Source: CAYWPG01 sp964460035 (GTDB lineage: Bacteria; Pseudomonadota; Gammaproteobacteria; Nitrococcales; AK92). Taken from it: a DNA stretch of 64,000 bases. The translations under genes and the position numbers were made by a program. The stretch spans positions 65,197-129,196 of the forward strand of contig CAYWPG010000005.1 of the NCBI GenBank assembly GCA_964460035.1. The letters are read 5' to 3'. Below, piece after piece: positions 35,195-42,859 of the stretch (the first letter of the stretch is position 1; each line of letters opens with the position of its first letter). Below the pieces are notes generated by a model. The model saw nothing but the letters and a program-made list of their open reading frames with translations. It was not told where the DNA came from and searched no databases.

Positions 35195-36419
35195 AAAACC
35201 TCCCCCCAGCGACGTAACCGCGCGCTTGCATGCGGATCGGATGGAACAGCGCAGGGTCAAGTGCCTGCTAGTCGACGATCGCGAGGACAATCTGGTCTCA
35301 CTGGAGGCGCTCCTTGCGGGCGAGCAGCTGCAGTTGTTCAAGGCACGTTCCGGTGCCGAGGCGCTGGAGCTGCTGCTGGAGCACGAGTTCGCTCTAGCGC
35401 TGATCGATGTGCACATGCCTGAAATGAACGGCTTCGAGCTGGCCGAATACATGCGCGGCAGCGAGCGTACGCGGTCGATTCCGATCATTTTCGTAACCGC
35501 CGGCAGCGGCGACATGAATCGAGTGTTCAAGGGGTACGAAGCCGGCGCGGTGGACTTTCTTTCCAAACCGCTCAGCTCCCATGTGGTGAAGAGCAAGATC
35601 CGAATCTTTATCGAGCTGTATCTCCAGCGTCAGCGCCTGCGGGAGCAGCTGGCCGAGCTGCAGCTGAGCCAGCAGCAAACGGAGCGGGCGCTGTCCGTGC
35701 GCAATCACTTCATCAGTATGGCGGGGCACGAGCTGCGTACGCCCCTGGCGGTGTTGCGCCTGCAGTTGCAGCTCGGTCAGCGCCAGTTGCCGGCCGATAG
35801 CGATGTGGTGCCGGCGGAGAAGGTGAAGAAGCTGCTCGGGCAACTCGACAGGCAGATCGACCGTTTGCTGCCCCTGGTGGATGAGATGCTCGATGTTTCG
35901 CGCATTCAGGGCGGCAAACTGCGCATCCACCCTGAACACTGCAACTTGTCTACGCTCACCGAGGAGACGGTCGAGCGCTTGCGTCCATTGCTGAGCGAAG
36001 CCGGCTGTGCCGTGTCGGCCGCGATCGAGCCGGAGATCTGGGGCTGCTGGGATCAGTTTCGTCTTGAACAGGCACTGGCGAATCTGCTCACCAACGCCGC
36101 GCGCTACGGCCGAGGCAAACCGGTGCAGGTGCGCGTGCACCGCCACGGTAGCGATGAAGTCGACCTGGAAGTGGCGGATCAGGGTGTCGGCATACCGTCC
36201 GAGTATCAGGAGCGCATTTTCCTGCCCTTCGAGCGTGTCGACGGCGGTGACGTATCGGGCGGCCTCGGGCTTGGGCTGCATATCGTACGTACCATCGTGG
36301 AAATGCACGGCGGCGGGATTACCGTGGATAGCGCGCCGAATACGGGGGCGACGTTCCAAATTCGCCTCCCCCTGGCGCCGCCTCCGGCTGAGGCCGATAC
36401 TGTAAGGGTAAGTGCCTGA
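35187..36419 (+). CDS. Receiver-histidine kinase protein
   Basis: 410 aa. An N-terminal receiver (about 24-140, phospho-acceptor D74 in 'ALIDVHMPE') is joined by a short coiled coil to a HisKA domain (H181 in 'MAGHELRTPLAV') and an HATPase domain ('ADQGVGIP', 'GLGLGLHIV'). There is no membrane segment, so it is cytoplasmic and probably receives a phosphoryl group from the hybrid kinase or regulates it. ATG at 35187 overlaps the preceding gene. This receiver-kinase architecture is usually the last gene of such clusters. Confidence 0.88.
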   Translation: MDRKPPPSDVTARLHADRMEQRRVKCLLVDDREDNLVSLEALLAGEQLQLFKARSGAEALELLLEHEFALALIDVHMPEMNGFELAEYMRGSERTRSIPIIFVTAGSGDMNRVFKGYEAGAVDFLSKPLSSHVVKSKIRIFIELYLQRQRLREQLAELQLSQQQTERALSVRNHFISMAGHELRTPLAVLRLQLQLGQRQLPADSDVVPAEKVKKLLGQLDRQIDRLLPLVDEMLDVSRIQGGKLRIHPEHCNLSTLTEETVERLRPLLSEAGCAVSAAIEPEIWGCWDQFRLEQALANLLTNAARYGRGKPVQVRVHRHGSDEVDLEVADQGVGIPSEYQERIFLPFERVDGGDVSGGLGLGLHIVRTIVEMHGGGITVDSAPNTGATFQIRLPLAPPPAEADTVRVSA

Positions 36420-36465
36420 TTCGGCCACGCTTAATCAGAAGCGGGCACCGAGGAGGAGAGCAAGC

Positions 36466-36792
36466 ATGACCCAGAGCACCACCCGCAGCGAAGCGCGCTT
36501 CGACACTTTCTCCGAGTTCTATCCCTTTTATCTTGACGAGCACAGGAACCCCACCTGCCGGCGTTTGCACTTTATCGGCAGCACCCTGGTGTTGCTGCTC
36601 GTGGCTTATGCGATCGCCGCAGCGGCCTGGGGCGTGCTGCTCCTTGTGCCTATCGCGGGGTATGGCTGCGCCTGGATAGGCCACTTCTTTTTCGAGAAGA
36701 ACAAGCCGGCCACGTTCAAGTACCCGCTCTATAGCCTGATGGGGGATTGGGTCATGTACTGGGATATTCTGCGCAGGCGCATCCCTTTCTGA
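36466..36792 (+). CDS. Mpo1-like (DUF962) membrane protein, short form
   Basis: 108 aa protein of the same family as 2611-3078, with 'FYPFYLDEHRNPTCRRLHFIGS' carrying the conserved histidines and 'WIGHFFFEKNKPATFKYP' further on. Two membrane segments are seen rather than three or four. ATG at 36466 follows AGGAGGAGAG. It follows the signalling operon by 46 bases and could be read through. Confidence 0.85.
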   Translation: MTQSTTRSEARFDTFSEFYPFYLDEHRNPTCRRLHFIGSTLVLLLVAYAIAAAAWGVLLLVPIAGYGCAWIGHFFFEKNKPATFKYPLYSLMGDWVMYWDILRRRIPF

Positions 36793-36798
36793 ACGCGG

Positions 36799-36831
36799 GG
36801 CGCTCCGAAGCGAGGCGTATTTCGGAGCGCC
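36799..36831. terminator. Terminator-like hairpin between convergent genes
   Basis: Perfect 11-bp arms 36799-36809 and 36821-36831, loop of 11 bases, between the Mpo1-like gene (+) and the PheS-related gene (-). It may serve both strands. No T-run is present on either. Confidence 0.5.
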
Positions 36832-36896
36832 ACTGTCGGGCCCCACGTAGAGCATTACCGGTATGCACGCTGGCTGCTGCCGGCTCTCTCGGGCGC

Positions 36897-37715
36897 TCAG
36901 GAAAGCTCCCGCTGCCTTGCCGGCGCGCTGGCGATGGGGCGGTAGGGCTCCAGGTCGAGCATTTGAGCGGCGATGCGGGGATCCTGGGAGCGCAGCAGGC
37001 TGATATCCGGGATGCCCTTGTGTAGTACCAGCATGTGGTCCAGTTCCAGTTCCATCGCCAGCCCGCTGTGGGTTTGCGGATCGAGGCCGCAGCGGCGCAG
37101 CAGCTCGTGGTCGGCCAGTCCGCAGCGGCCTATCTCCATCCACACGCCTTCATGACTTACTTCGATTTGCAGGCATTGCCGGACATAGGGCTCGGCGGTC
37201 GGCAACAGACGGTAATCACGCCCCGGGAGCGCCGCCTGCACGACGCAGCGGACCATCTCGGCCAGCTCGATGCCCCCAAGCTGCCCGTTATGAATCCGCC
37301 ATAGTTCCAGCTGATGCGGTGCAGAGAAGTGTCCCTGGTCGCTGCCGTCGTAGCGATACGCCAGCCCCGGACAGATCAGCAGCAGGTCGTCAGGTGGATC
37401 GATGCTCAGCCCCCGCAGCAGCGCGGGAATAGCCGCCGAGGTTCGGGAACGCAGCTGGTAGCCAGGGGTGACGTAATGCGGCTGGGCGGCCCCATTGCCT
37501 GCTGCCGGCTGACCGAGAAGATCCGCACTATCGGCGCTAGTGACCAGGGCGGGTGGACGATGCAGCAGTCGGCGACAGCCCCAACGCGCAGCCAGTGACT
37601 CATGCAGTAGCGCAAGCAGCTTCTGCATGGCATGGGGGCCCTGCTGGGGGTCGGTGAGATCGCGCACCGCGAGTGCGCGGGCCAATTGTTCGCCTTGCAA
37701 GTACCGAATGCTCAT
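36897..37715 (-). CDS. PheS-related ligase of unknown function
   Basis: 272 aa protein resembling the catalytic core of phenylalanyl-tRNA synthetase alpha chain (class II). Recognisable are 'YQLRSRTSAAIPALL' (motif-2-like), 'DLLLICPGLAYRYDGSDQGHF' and the C-terminal 'WMEIGRCGLADHELLRRCGLDPQTHSGLAMELELDHMLVLHKGIPDISLLRSQDPRIAAQM'-type block, cited here only in part because its key residues are G-L-A-x-E-L-E-L-D-H-M and the final D-P-R-I. The N-terminal tRNA-binding coiled coil and the beta chain are absent. I recall a family called PheS-related mystery ligase; function is unknown. ATG at 37715 follows AGGAG. Confidence 0.75.
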   Translation of the reverse strand: MSIRYLQGEQLARALAVRDLTDPQQGPHAMQKLLALLHESLAARWGCRRLLHRPPALVTSADSADLLGQPAAGNGAAQPHYVTPGYQLRSRTSAAIPALLRGLSIDPPDDLLLICPGLAYRYDGSDQGHFSAPHQLELWRIHNGQLGGIELAEMVRCVVQAALPGRDYRLLPTAEPYVRQCLQIEVSHEGVWMEIGRCGLADHELLRRCGLDPQTHSGLAMELELDHMLVLHKGIPDISLLRSQDPRIAAQMLDLEPYRPIASAPARQRELS

Positions 37716-37751
37716 GAACACGCTCTCCTGTAGAAACCGATGATCTGAATG

Positions 37752-37943
37752 CAAAACGCCCCCGGACTCGGATTCCGGGGGCGCTTCAGTCATGCGTTTG
37801 CCTACAGGTCTAGAGTCATTCGGCTACGCGCAACCCTGCGACTCCCGGATCTCCAACAGAGACCGGGGGCTGGTAAATCGCCAATATCGGGTGGATTGGT
37901 TGCGCATGGGTTGACCATATCAGGGAGTGGTGGCGTCAGGCAA
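37752..37943 (-). ncRNA. Candidate rod-shaped RNA or structured leader before the PheS-related gene
   Basis: Nested pairs on the minus strand: 37938-37943 with 37798-37803, 37898-37905 with 37828-37835, and a bulged apical hairpin 37863-37867/37844-37848 continued by 37859-37862/37850-37853. A perfect 10-bp terminator hairpin (37757-37783) with TTTTGC follows. The gene begins about 40 bases later. It could be an independent small RNA of 6S-like shape or an attenuator/riboswitch leader. I recognise no known riboswitch. Confidence 0.4.
37753..37783 (-). terminator. Rho-independent terminator upstream of the PheS-related gene
   Basis: Arms 37757-37766 and 37774-37783 pair perfectly (10 bp, mostly G-C) with a seven-base loop; on the minus strand TTTT follows at 37756-37753. 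It stops transcription arriving from the right, 38 bases before the ligase start codon. Confidence 0.75.
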
Positions 37944-38239
37944 CCGCTTTGTCCGCACTATCGCAGTGCGGAGGGTCTGGTGTCCCGGTCGATGGTCGGC
38001 CTTACGCTTCGCCCGGAGCGAATAGCCGATTCGCAAGCGTCGAAAATGAGCCGCGTGCCGAGCTATTGGGCGAAAACGGCGCCGTAATGCCGGCACTGAT
38101 TTAGTGTCCAGCTTTTCGTAGCGCAATGGCATTGCCCGGTAACAATCCGGGAAAATAAACGAACAGAAGGCCTCACGGTTCGATAGATCGTGTGACAGTC
38201 TCCTGCAATGTAACGCTGGAGGCGATGGATTCGGAAGGC

Positions 38240-38276
38240 GGTTCCGGCCGGGATCAGGCGGCCGGAACCGGTTTTT
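38240..38276 (+). terminator. Rho-independent terminator, T-run on the plus strand
   Basis: Perfect 10-bp arms 38240-38249 and 38260-38269 with a ten-base loop, then GG and five T. It lies just beyond the stop of the minus-strand PRC-barrel gene (38286) and can act there as a bidirectional hairpin; the T-run however favours a plus-strand transcript, for which no gene is visible. Confidence 0.7.
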
Positions 38277-38285
38277 GTAAGGGCT

Positions 38286-38999
38286 TTAACCCCGCTGAAT
38301 CGACTGATCCTCGGGCTGACTCATCTGATCTTGCTGTGCCCCGGCTTGGTCTTCCGGCGGGCTTAACGGACTCTGCTGCGCACCGGCCTGATCCTGCGGA
38401 GATTGCTGTTGCTGCTGCGAGCCCAGCGCCGCCTGATCTTGTGGTTGTTGCTGTTGTGCGTCCTCGGCGGAGGCGACGATCTCGTACTGACCTTCCTGGA
38501 ACTCGGCCATTTGCGACAGATCACCCTGCTGCAGAGACGCCTGGTTTTGCTCGTCCAGCTGCACCTGATCCGAAGGCACCACGCGTTGTGTAGACCCGCC
38601 CAGACCCATGAGGGACTCCTCGGACACCACCAGCGCGAGCTGGCCCTGATCGTCGCGCACAATCTGCTCGATCTGACCCAGTTCGTCCCCTTCCGGCCCC
38701 TTGAGCGATTGGCCCACTAGCTGGGAGGCGTTCTCTTCGGTGATTTGGCCGCCGCCTGCCGCGCTGGGGCTTTGAGCCTGTGCGGTATCCTCGGTGGTGC
38801 CCTGGGCTACCTGATCCTGCGGCTGTTGGCTAGTGGCGCCGGGTTGCTGTTGTTGTGCCTGAGGGTCAGACCCATAGGTGCCCCCCGCCTGTTCGCCGGT
38901 CTGCGCGCCGGCGATCGCGAATCCGCTCGCTCCGGCAAACGCGAGAGAAATGGCACTCGCTAGCAGAGTGCGGCGAAACTTGGATTGCGTCGACTCCAT
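38286..38999 (-). CDS. Exported glutamine-rich PRC-barrel domain protein
   Basis: 237 aa. A signal peptide (residues 1 to about 31, cleavage near AIAGA) precedes low-complexity Gln/Pro/Ala-rich sequence, a PRC-barrel domain (about 85-165, 'LVGQSLKGPEGDELGQIEQIV', 'RVVPSDQVQ') and a second Gln-rich tail with the heptad DQAGAQQ twice. PRC-barrel proteins of this exported type are general stress or surface-associated proteins of unknown chemistry. The acidic, Gln-rich flanks suggest a halotolerant or disordered periplasmic protein. AGGAGG precedes the ATG. Confidence 0.82.
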   Translation of the reverse strand: MESTQSKFRRTLLASAISLAFAGASGFAIAGAQTGEQAGGTYGSDPQAQQQQPGATSQQPQDQVAQGTTEDTAQAQSPSAAGGGQITEENASQLVGQSLKGPEGDELGQIEQIVRDDQGQLALVVSEESLMGLGGSTQRVVPSDQVQLDEQNQASLQQGDLSQMAEFQEGQYEIVASAEDAQQQQPQDQAALGSQQQQQSPQDQAGAQQSPLSPPEDQAGAQQDQMSQPEDQSIQRG

Positions 39000-39375
39000 C
39001 AGATGTCCTCCTTGCTAATCCGCATAAGTCGAAGCCGGGTTATGCCCGGCTAAGGGCGCGTCATGCGCTCGTACCCTATCTAAGGACCGTCCGCCTCAAA
39101 TCAACAGAGATACCTAATATGCTGAATTTTGAACGGGCAGACGGAAATCGCGGCAGCGGAAGGCGCGAAAGGGAGCGGTTTGTGCGTGTTCTCTAGCGCC
39201 AAGTCGGCGGTATACAACCATCGCAAGACACCCTGGAGTTTGCCGATATGGCCGCCCGGCACGGCAGCACAGGGCCGACGCGCCCGCCGAGCGGGCCGCT
39301 ACAGTGGCCGTCGAGCATTGTCATCGCGCGACGGGCGCTGCCCGGGGCATGCCTGGCACACTGGTGTAGTGCTTG
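39000..39375. other. Intergenic region upstream of the PRC-barrel gene
   Basis: 376 bases without a supported gene. A hairpin (39034-39039 with 39045-39050) lies in the 5' untranslated part of the PRC-barrel message. A weak minus-strand promoter guess is TTGATT (39099-39104) with TAGATA (39077-39082), spacer 16. The stretch from 39125 to 39375 shows nothing I recognise. Confidence 0.35.
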
Positions 39376-42300
39376 TTACATCGGGAGAGGGCGCAGGTGC
39401 CGATCGGGTTGGCGTAAGAGGTCACCGAACTCCCGGGCGGTCAACGGTTTGCTGAAGAGATAGCCTTGCGCTTCCGTGCAGCCTGCCAGACGCAGGAAGG
39501 CTAACTCGCCCGGTTTTTCTACCGCCTGCCCTAGTACCGGCAGTTTCAGGCTGCGGCACAAAGCAACCGTGGCGCGAACAATGGCTCGCGAGCGGCCTTC
39601 GTTGAGACGGCGGGTGAGCGAGCGGTCGATCTTGATCAGATCGATAGGGAGCTTAGCGAGAGCATGCAGGGACATTTGCCCGGCGCCGAAGTTGTCCACG
39701 GCAAGGCCGACGCCCAGCTCGGACAGCTCTTTCAGGGCATCGAGGTTGTTCTCTATATACGAAAGTCCTCCCCCAGCGATTTCCAGATCCAGCCTGAGTA
39801 CGCCCGGTTCGAGCTGCAGCGAGCGCACTATGCGCTGCATGCGCTCCAGGGCCTGGCGGCCGCCAAGTTGGCGGGTGCTGACATTGACGCCAAGCCGGAC
39901 CGTCGGCATGCCCTGGTCGTGCCAGCTCTTCGCCTGGCGACAGACGGTTGCCAGCAACCAGTCGCCCAGAGGCTGGATCAGCCCGGAGTCCTCCGCCACG
40001 GGAAGAAACTCCGAGGCCGGCAGCAGGCCATGTTCGGGATGATTCCAGCGCAGCAGCGCTTCCGCGCCGCTTATTTGCAGCTCGGGCAGCATGACCTGAG
40101 GCTGGTACAAAACGGTCAGCCGTTCCTCGGCCAGCGCACTGCGCAATCCTTCCTCTATGCGCAGGCGGCGGTTGGCTTGGTCGGTCAGCTTGGAGGTGTA
40201 GAACTGGAAGTTATTGCGGCCTAATTGCTTGGCGCGATACATGGCCGCGTCAGCGGCTTTGATCAGTGCATCGGCGCAGTCCGCATCGTCCGGATAAATG
40301 CTTATCCCCAGGCTTGTCGACGTGGTGACGACGTGCCCGTCCAGCTCGACCGGGCGCGCAAGTGCCTCGATGATCTTCTCGGCCGGCGCGGCGGCGGCGC
40401 GAGCGTCTTCCAGCTCTTCCAGAATCACGGTGAACTCATCGCCGCCCAGGCGAGCGACGGTATCCTCATGGCGCACGCACTGGCGCAGGCGTTGTGCCAC
40501 GGCCTGCAGTAGCTTGTCGCCAATCGCGTGGCCCAAAGTGTCGTTGACGTGCTTGAAGCGATCGAGATCGAGAAACAGCAAGCCTACGCGCTGTTTGTGG
40601 CGCTCGGAGCGGTGCAGCGCTTGTTCCAGGGTGGCGTTGAATAGCAGCCGGTTCGGCAACCCCGTGAGCGCGTCGTGATGAGCCAGATGATCGAGTCGTT
40701 CCTGCGAACTCTTGAACAGGCTGATGTCGGTGAGCACCGCAACGTACTCGCGCTCGTTGCTGTAGGGGGAGCGGATCGCGCTGACATTCACGAGCAGCGG
40801 AAAGACTTCGCCGCTCTTGCGGCGCGCCTGCAGCTCGCCGCGCCAATGTCCCGACTCTGCCAGGGCGGCGTCCACTTCCTGGAACACGCTGGCATGGGAT
40901 GGATCGGCCAACAGCGTTTGCCGCCCAAGGCCTAGCGCTTCTTCCCGGCTGAAGCCGGTGATGTCCTCGAAGGCGCTATTGACCGCCACGACCCGCCCCT
41001 TCGCGTCTAGCACCACAATGGCTTCCGCCGTGCTCTCGAAGACCACCGCCGCCTGACGCAGTTTTTCTTCGGTGGCAACGTCGGCGCTGGCATCGGTTAC
41101 CGTGCCGACTACCCGCAGCGGCTGGCCGTAAGCGTCGGTCAGCGCGCGTCCGCGCGCTTGTAGCCACAGGTATTGGCCATCGTGGCGGCGGATACGGTAG
41201 CGGACGTTGAAGTGATGCGAGGGCGTCGTAAAGGCGGCTCGTCCGGCCAGGCGCGCTTTGCTGCGATCTTCCGGATGAATCCACTCCAGCCACTGACTTG
41301 CCCGCAGCTGCATGGCCGGCGGGTACCCCAGCAGCTGCGCCACACGATCCGAGACGATCATTCTGTCCCGAGTCACATCGATATCGAACAGGCCTTCATC
41401 CGCCCCTTCCAGCGCGAGCGCCAGGCGTTCTTCGTTGAGCTCCAACGTTTGAGCCTGTTCTACGTTGCTCGTGCGCAACCAGCCTAGCGCGATACTGACA
41501 GCGCCCATCAGCGCGATGATGCCGACTCCGATGCCTGGCGCGAGATCGAATGTTCGCAAAGGCTGATATTGGTACAGCGCTGGCGGTAGCAGGCCGATCA
41601 GTTTCCACTCTCGCAGCGGCGTGGCGCCGGCCATGGAATGGGGCTGCCATGCGCGGTAAGGCTGGCCGGTGACCGCTAGCGTGGCAAAGGCAAAGACCTC
41701 GTCGCCGTAGGTAATACCGGCGTTCTGTGCGGCAATGAGCGGCCATAGGCTATCGCGCTGGCGCTCGAACAAGCGAATGGCCGACGCGCTGTCTGGCGCG
41801 GGCAGCGCCAGCACGCTGCCGTCATTATTGGCAATGAATATGTGCGAGCGCTCGCCGGCGCTGGCAAGTTGTAGCCGCTGCAGCAGAATATCGGCAGCGA
41901 AGCTTGCGATTACCGCGCCTCTGGGTCGGTTGGCCGAGTCGGTCGCTCGCAGGGCGATCAGGATTGTGAGAGCCTCGTCATCGCCGTGGCGTTGCAAGGG
42001 GCTGATGTAGATATCGCGTGTCTGGAGCTCGGCAACGGCGCGCCGTATGTGTGGTGGCGTCTCCTGCCCAGCGACCGGTCGTGACTGGCCTTCATCGTAG
42101 GCGATGTGCAGCTCCACGTCGCCGCTACGGTCGGTGAGCCAGATATCGTGATAGAGTCCGCTGTGAAGCGCCAAAGAGGTGATTTCCGACTGCAGCCGTA
42201 GCAGTCCTGGGGTAGAGGGCTGGTCTAGATAATCCTTCAGCGTGCTGGACTCGGCCAGGATACGCGAGCGGCCGATGACCCAGTCCAGATCGCCGGAGAG

Positions 42301-42546
42301 CAGCGTAGCAACCGCCTCGAGGCGGTTTACCTCGTCGGCCAGCGTGGCAGTTCGCTGTGCCGCGAAGCGCTGCTGGTCTAGCAGGGTGAGCAGGCCCACC
42401 ACCAGCGCGGTGAGAATGACCATCGCAATCAGGCTGCGCCAGCCGATCTCCAGCAAGTGCCACCAGAGCGGAGGCTCTACGGCAGCGGCAGAGTGCCTTA
42501 ATGGCGCTCCCTCCCCTTGGGGCCAACCGGGCTTGCCACGGCGCAT
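39376..42546 (-). CDS. GGDEF protein with degenerate EAL domain, dCache-like and PAS sensors
   Basis: 1056 aa membrane-bound sensor. A membrane segment near 37-55, a large extracytoplasmic domain (about 60-330), a second membrane segment (about 335-355), two PAS domains (about 370-620), GGDEF (about 630-790) and EAL (about 800-1050). 'LGGDEF' is intact and RHED five residues before it matches the RxxD inhibition site, so diguanylate cyclase activity is likely. The EAL domain keeps E-A-L but has DNFG for DDFG, AGG for TES and GQAVEK for AEGVET, so phosphodiesterase activity is probably lost. Confidence 0.9.
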   Translation of the reverse strand: MRRGKPGWPQGEGAPLRHSAAAVEPPLWWHLLEIGWRSLIAMVILTALVVGLLTLLDQQRFAAQRTATLADEVNRLEAVATLLSGDLDWVIGRSRILAESSTLKDYLDQPSTPGLLRLQSEITSLALHSGLYHDIWLTDRSGDVELHIAYDEGQSRPVAGQETPPHIRRAVAELQTRDIYISPLQRHGDDEALTILIALRATDSANRPRGAVIASFAADILLQRLQLASAGERSHIFIANNDGSVLALPAPDSASAIRLFERQRDSLWPLIAAQNAGITYGDEVFAFATLAVTGQPYRAWQPHSMAGATPLREWKLIGLLPPALYQYQPLRTFDLAPGIGVGIIALMGAVSIALGWLRTSNVEQAQTLELNEERLALALEGADEGLFDIDVTRDRMIVSDRVAQLLGYPPAMQLRASQWLEWIHPEDRSKARLAGRAAFTTPSHHFNVRYRIRRHDGQYLWLQARGRALTDAYGQPLRVVGTVTDASADVATEEKLRQAAVVFESTAEAIVVLDAKGRVVAVNSAFEDITGFSREEALGLGRQTLLADPSHASVFQEVDAALAESGHWRGELQARRKSGEVFPLLVNVSAIRSPYSNEREYVAVLTDISLFKSSQERLDHLAHHDALTGLPNRLLFNATLEQALHRSERHKQRVGLLFLDLDRFKHVNDTLGHAIGDKLLQAVAQRLRQCVRHEDTVARLGGDEFTVILEELEDARAAAAPAEKIIEALARPVELDGHVVTTSTSLGISIYPDDADCADALIKAADAAMYRAKQLGRNNFQFYTSKLTDQANRRLRIEEGLRSALAEERLTVLYQPQVMLPELQISGAEALLRWNHPEHGLLPASEFLPVAEDSGLIQPLGDWLLATVCRQAKSWHDQGMPTVRLGVNVSTRQLGGRQALERMQRIVRSLQLEPGVLRLDLEIAGGGLSYIENNLDALKELSELGVGLAVDNFGAGQMSLHALAKLPIDLIKIDRSLTRRLNEGRSRAIVRATVALCRSLKLPVLGQAVEKPGELAFLRLAGCTEAQGYLFSKPLTAREFGDLLRQPDRHLRPLPM

Positions 42547-42859
42547 GCCGGGCTACCTTATGAGATGGCTAGGGACGATCGCACGCGGATACAGACCGTG
42601 GGTGGGCACCCGCTGCAGGCGGGCGAGGTAACCGACAACGTCCCCGGGGAGACGGTGGCAGGACCGGCGCTGGCCAGGTCCTGATCCGGTAAGGCGAGAG
42701 CGGGAACAGGATAGCCATGATAGCCCCCTTACGGCTGACGGTAACGGGAGGTTAGCTCACGTTCTGGCGTCGTCCGCTGGGGAGATCAAGCCGACGGCGG
42801 TCAGGCGCCCCGGCAGCCGGAGCCTGGGCGCCTCAATCCTAAGCTGACCCTGATGCGGG
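42547..42859. other. Intergenic region between argH and the GGDEF gene, with terminator-like hairpins
   Basis: 313 bases. Two hairpins follow argH: 42844-42863 (7-bp arms, spanning the argH stop codon) and 42803-42833 (8-bp arms with a small inner stem). Neither has a T-run. A 39-codon frame at 42565 has no ribosome binding site or recognisable content, so I do not call it. Confidence 0.45.

Larger units (their letters stand above)
37716..38285. other. 570-base gene-free, highly structured region
   Basis: No protein gene is supported here. It contains, on the minus strand, nested inverted repeats and a terminator in front of the PheS-related gene, and on the plus strand a second terminator at 38240-38276. 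Short ORFs of both strands look like shadows. See the two separate RNA entries. Confidence 0.5.

Noticed and set aside
42565..42684. 39-codon plus-strand ORF between argH and the GGDEF gene
   Set aside because: No ribosome binding site and no recognisable content; it lies in a region filled with hairpins.
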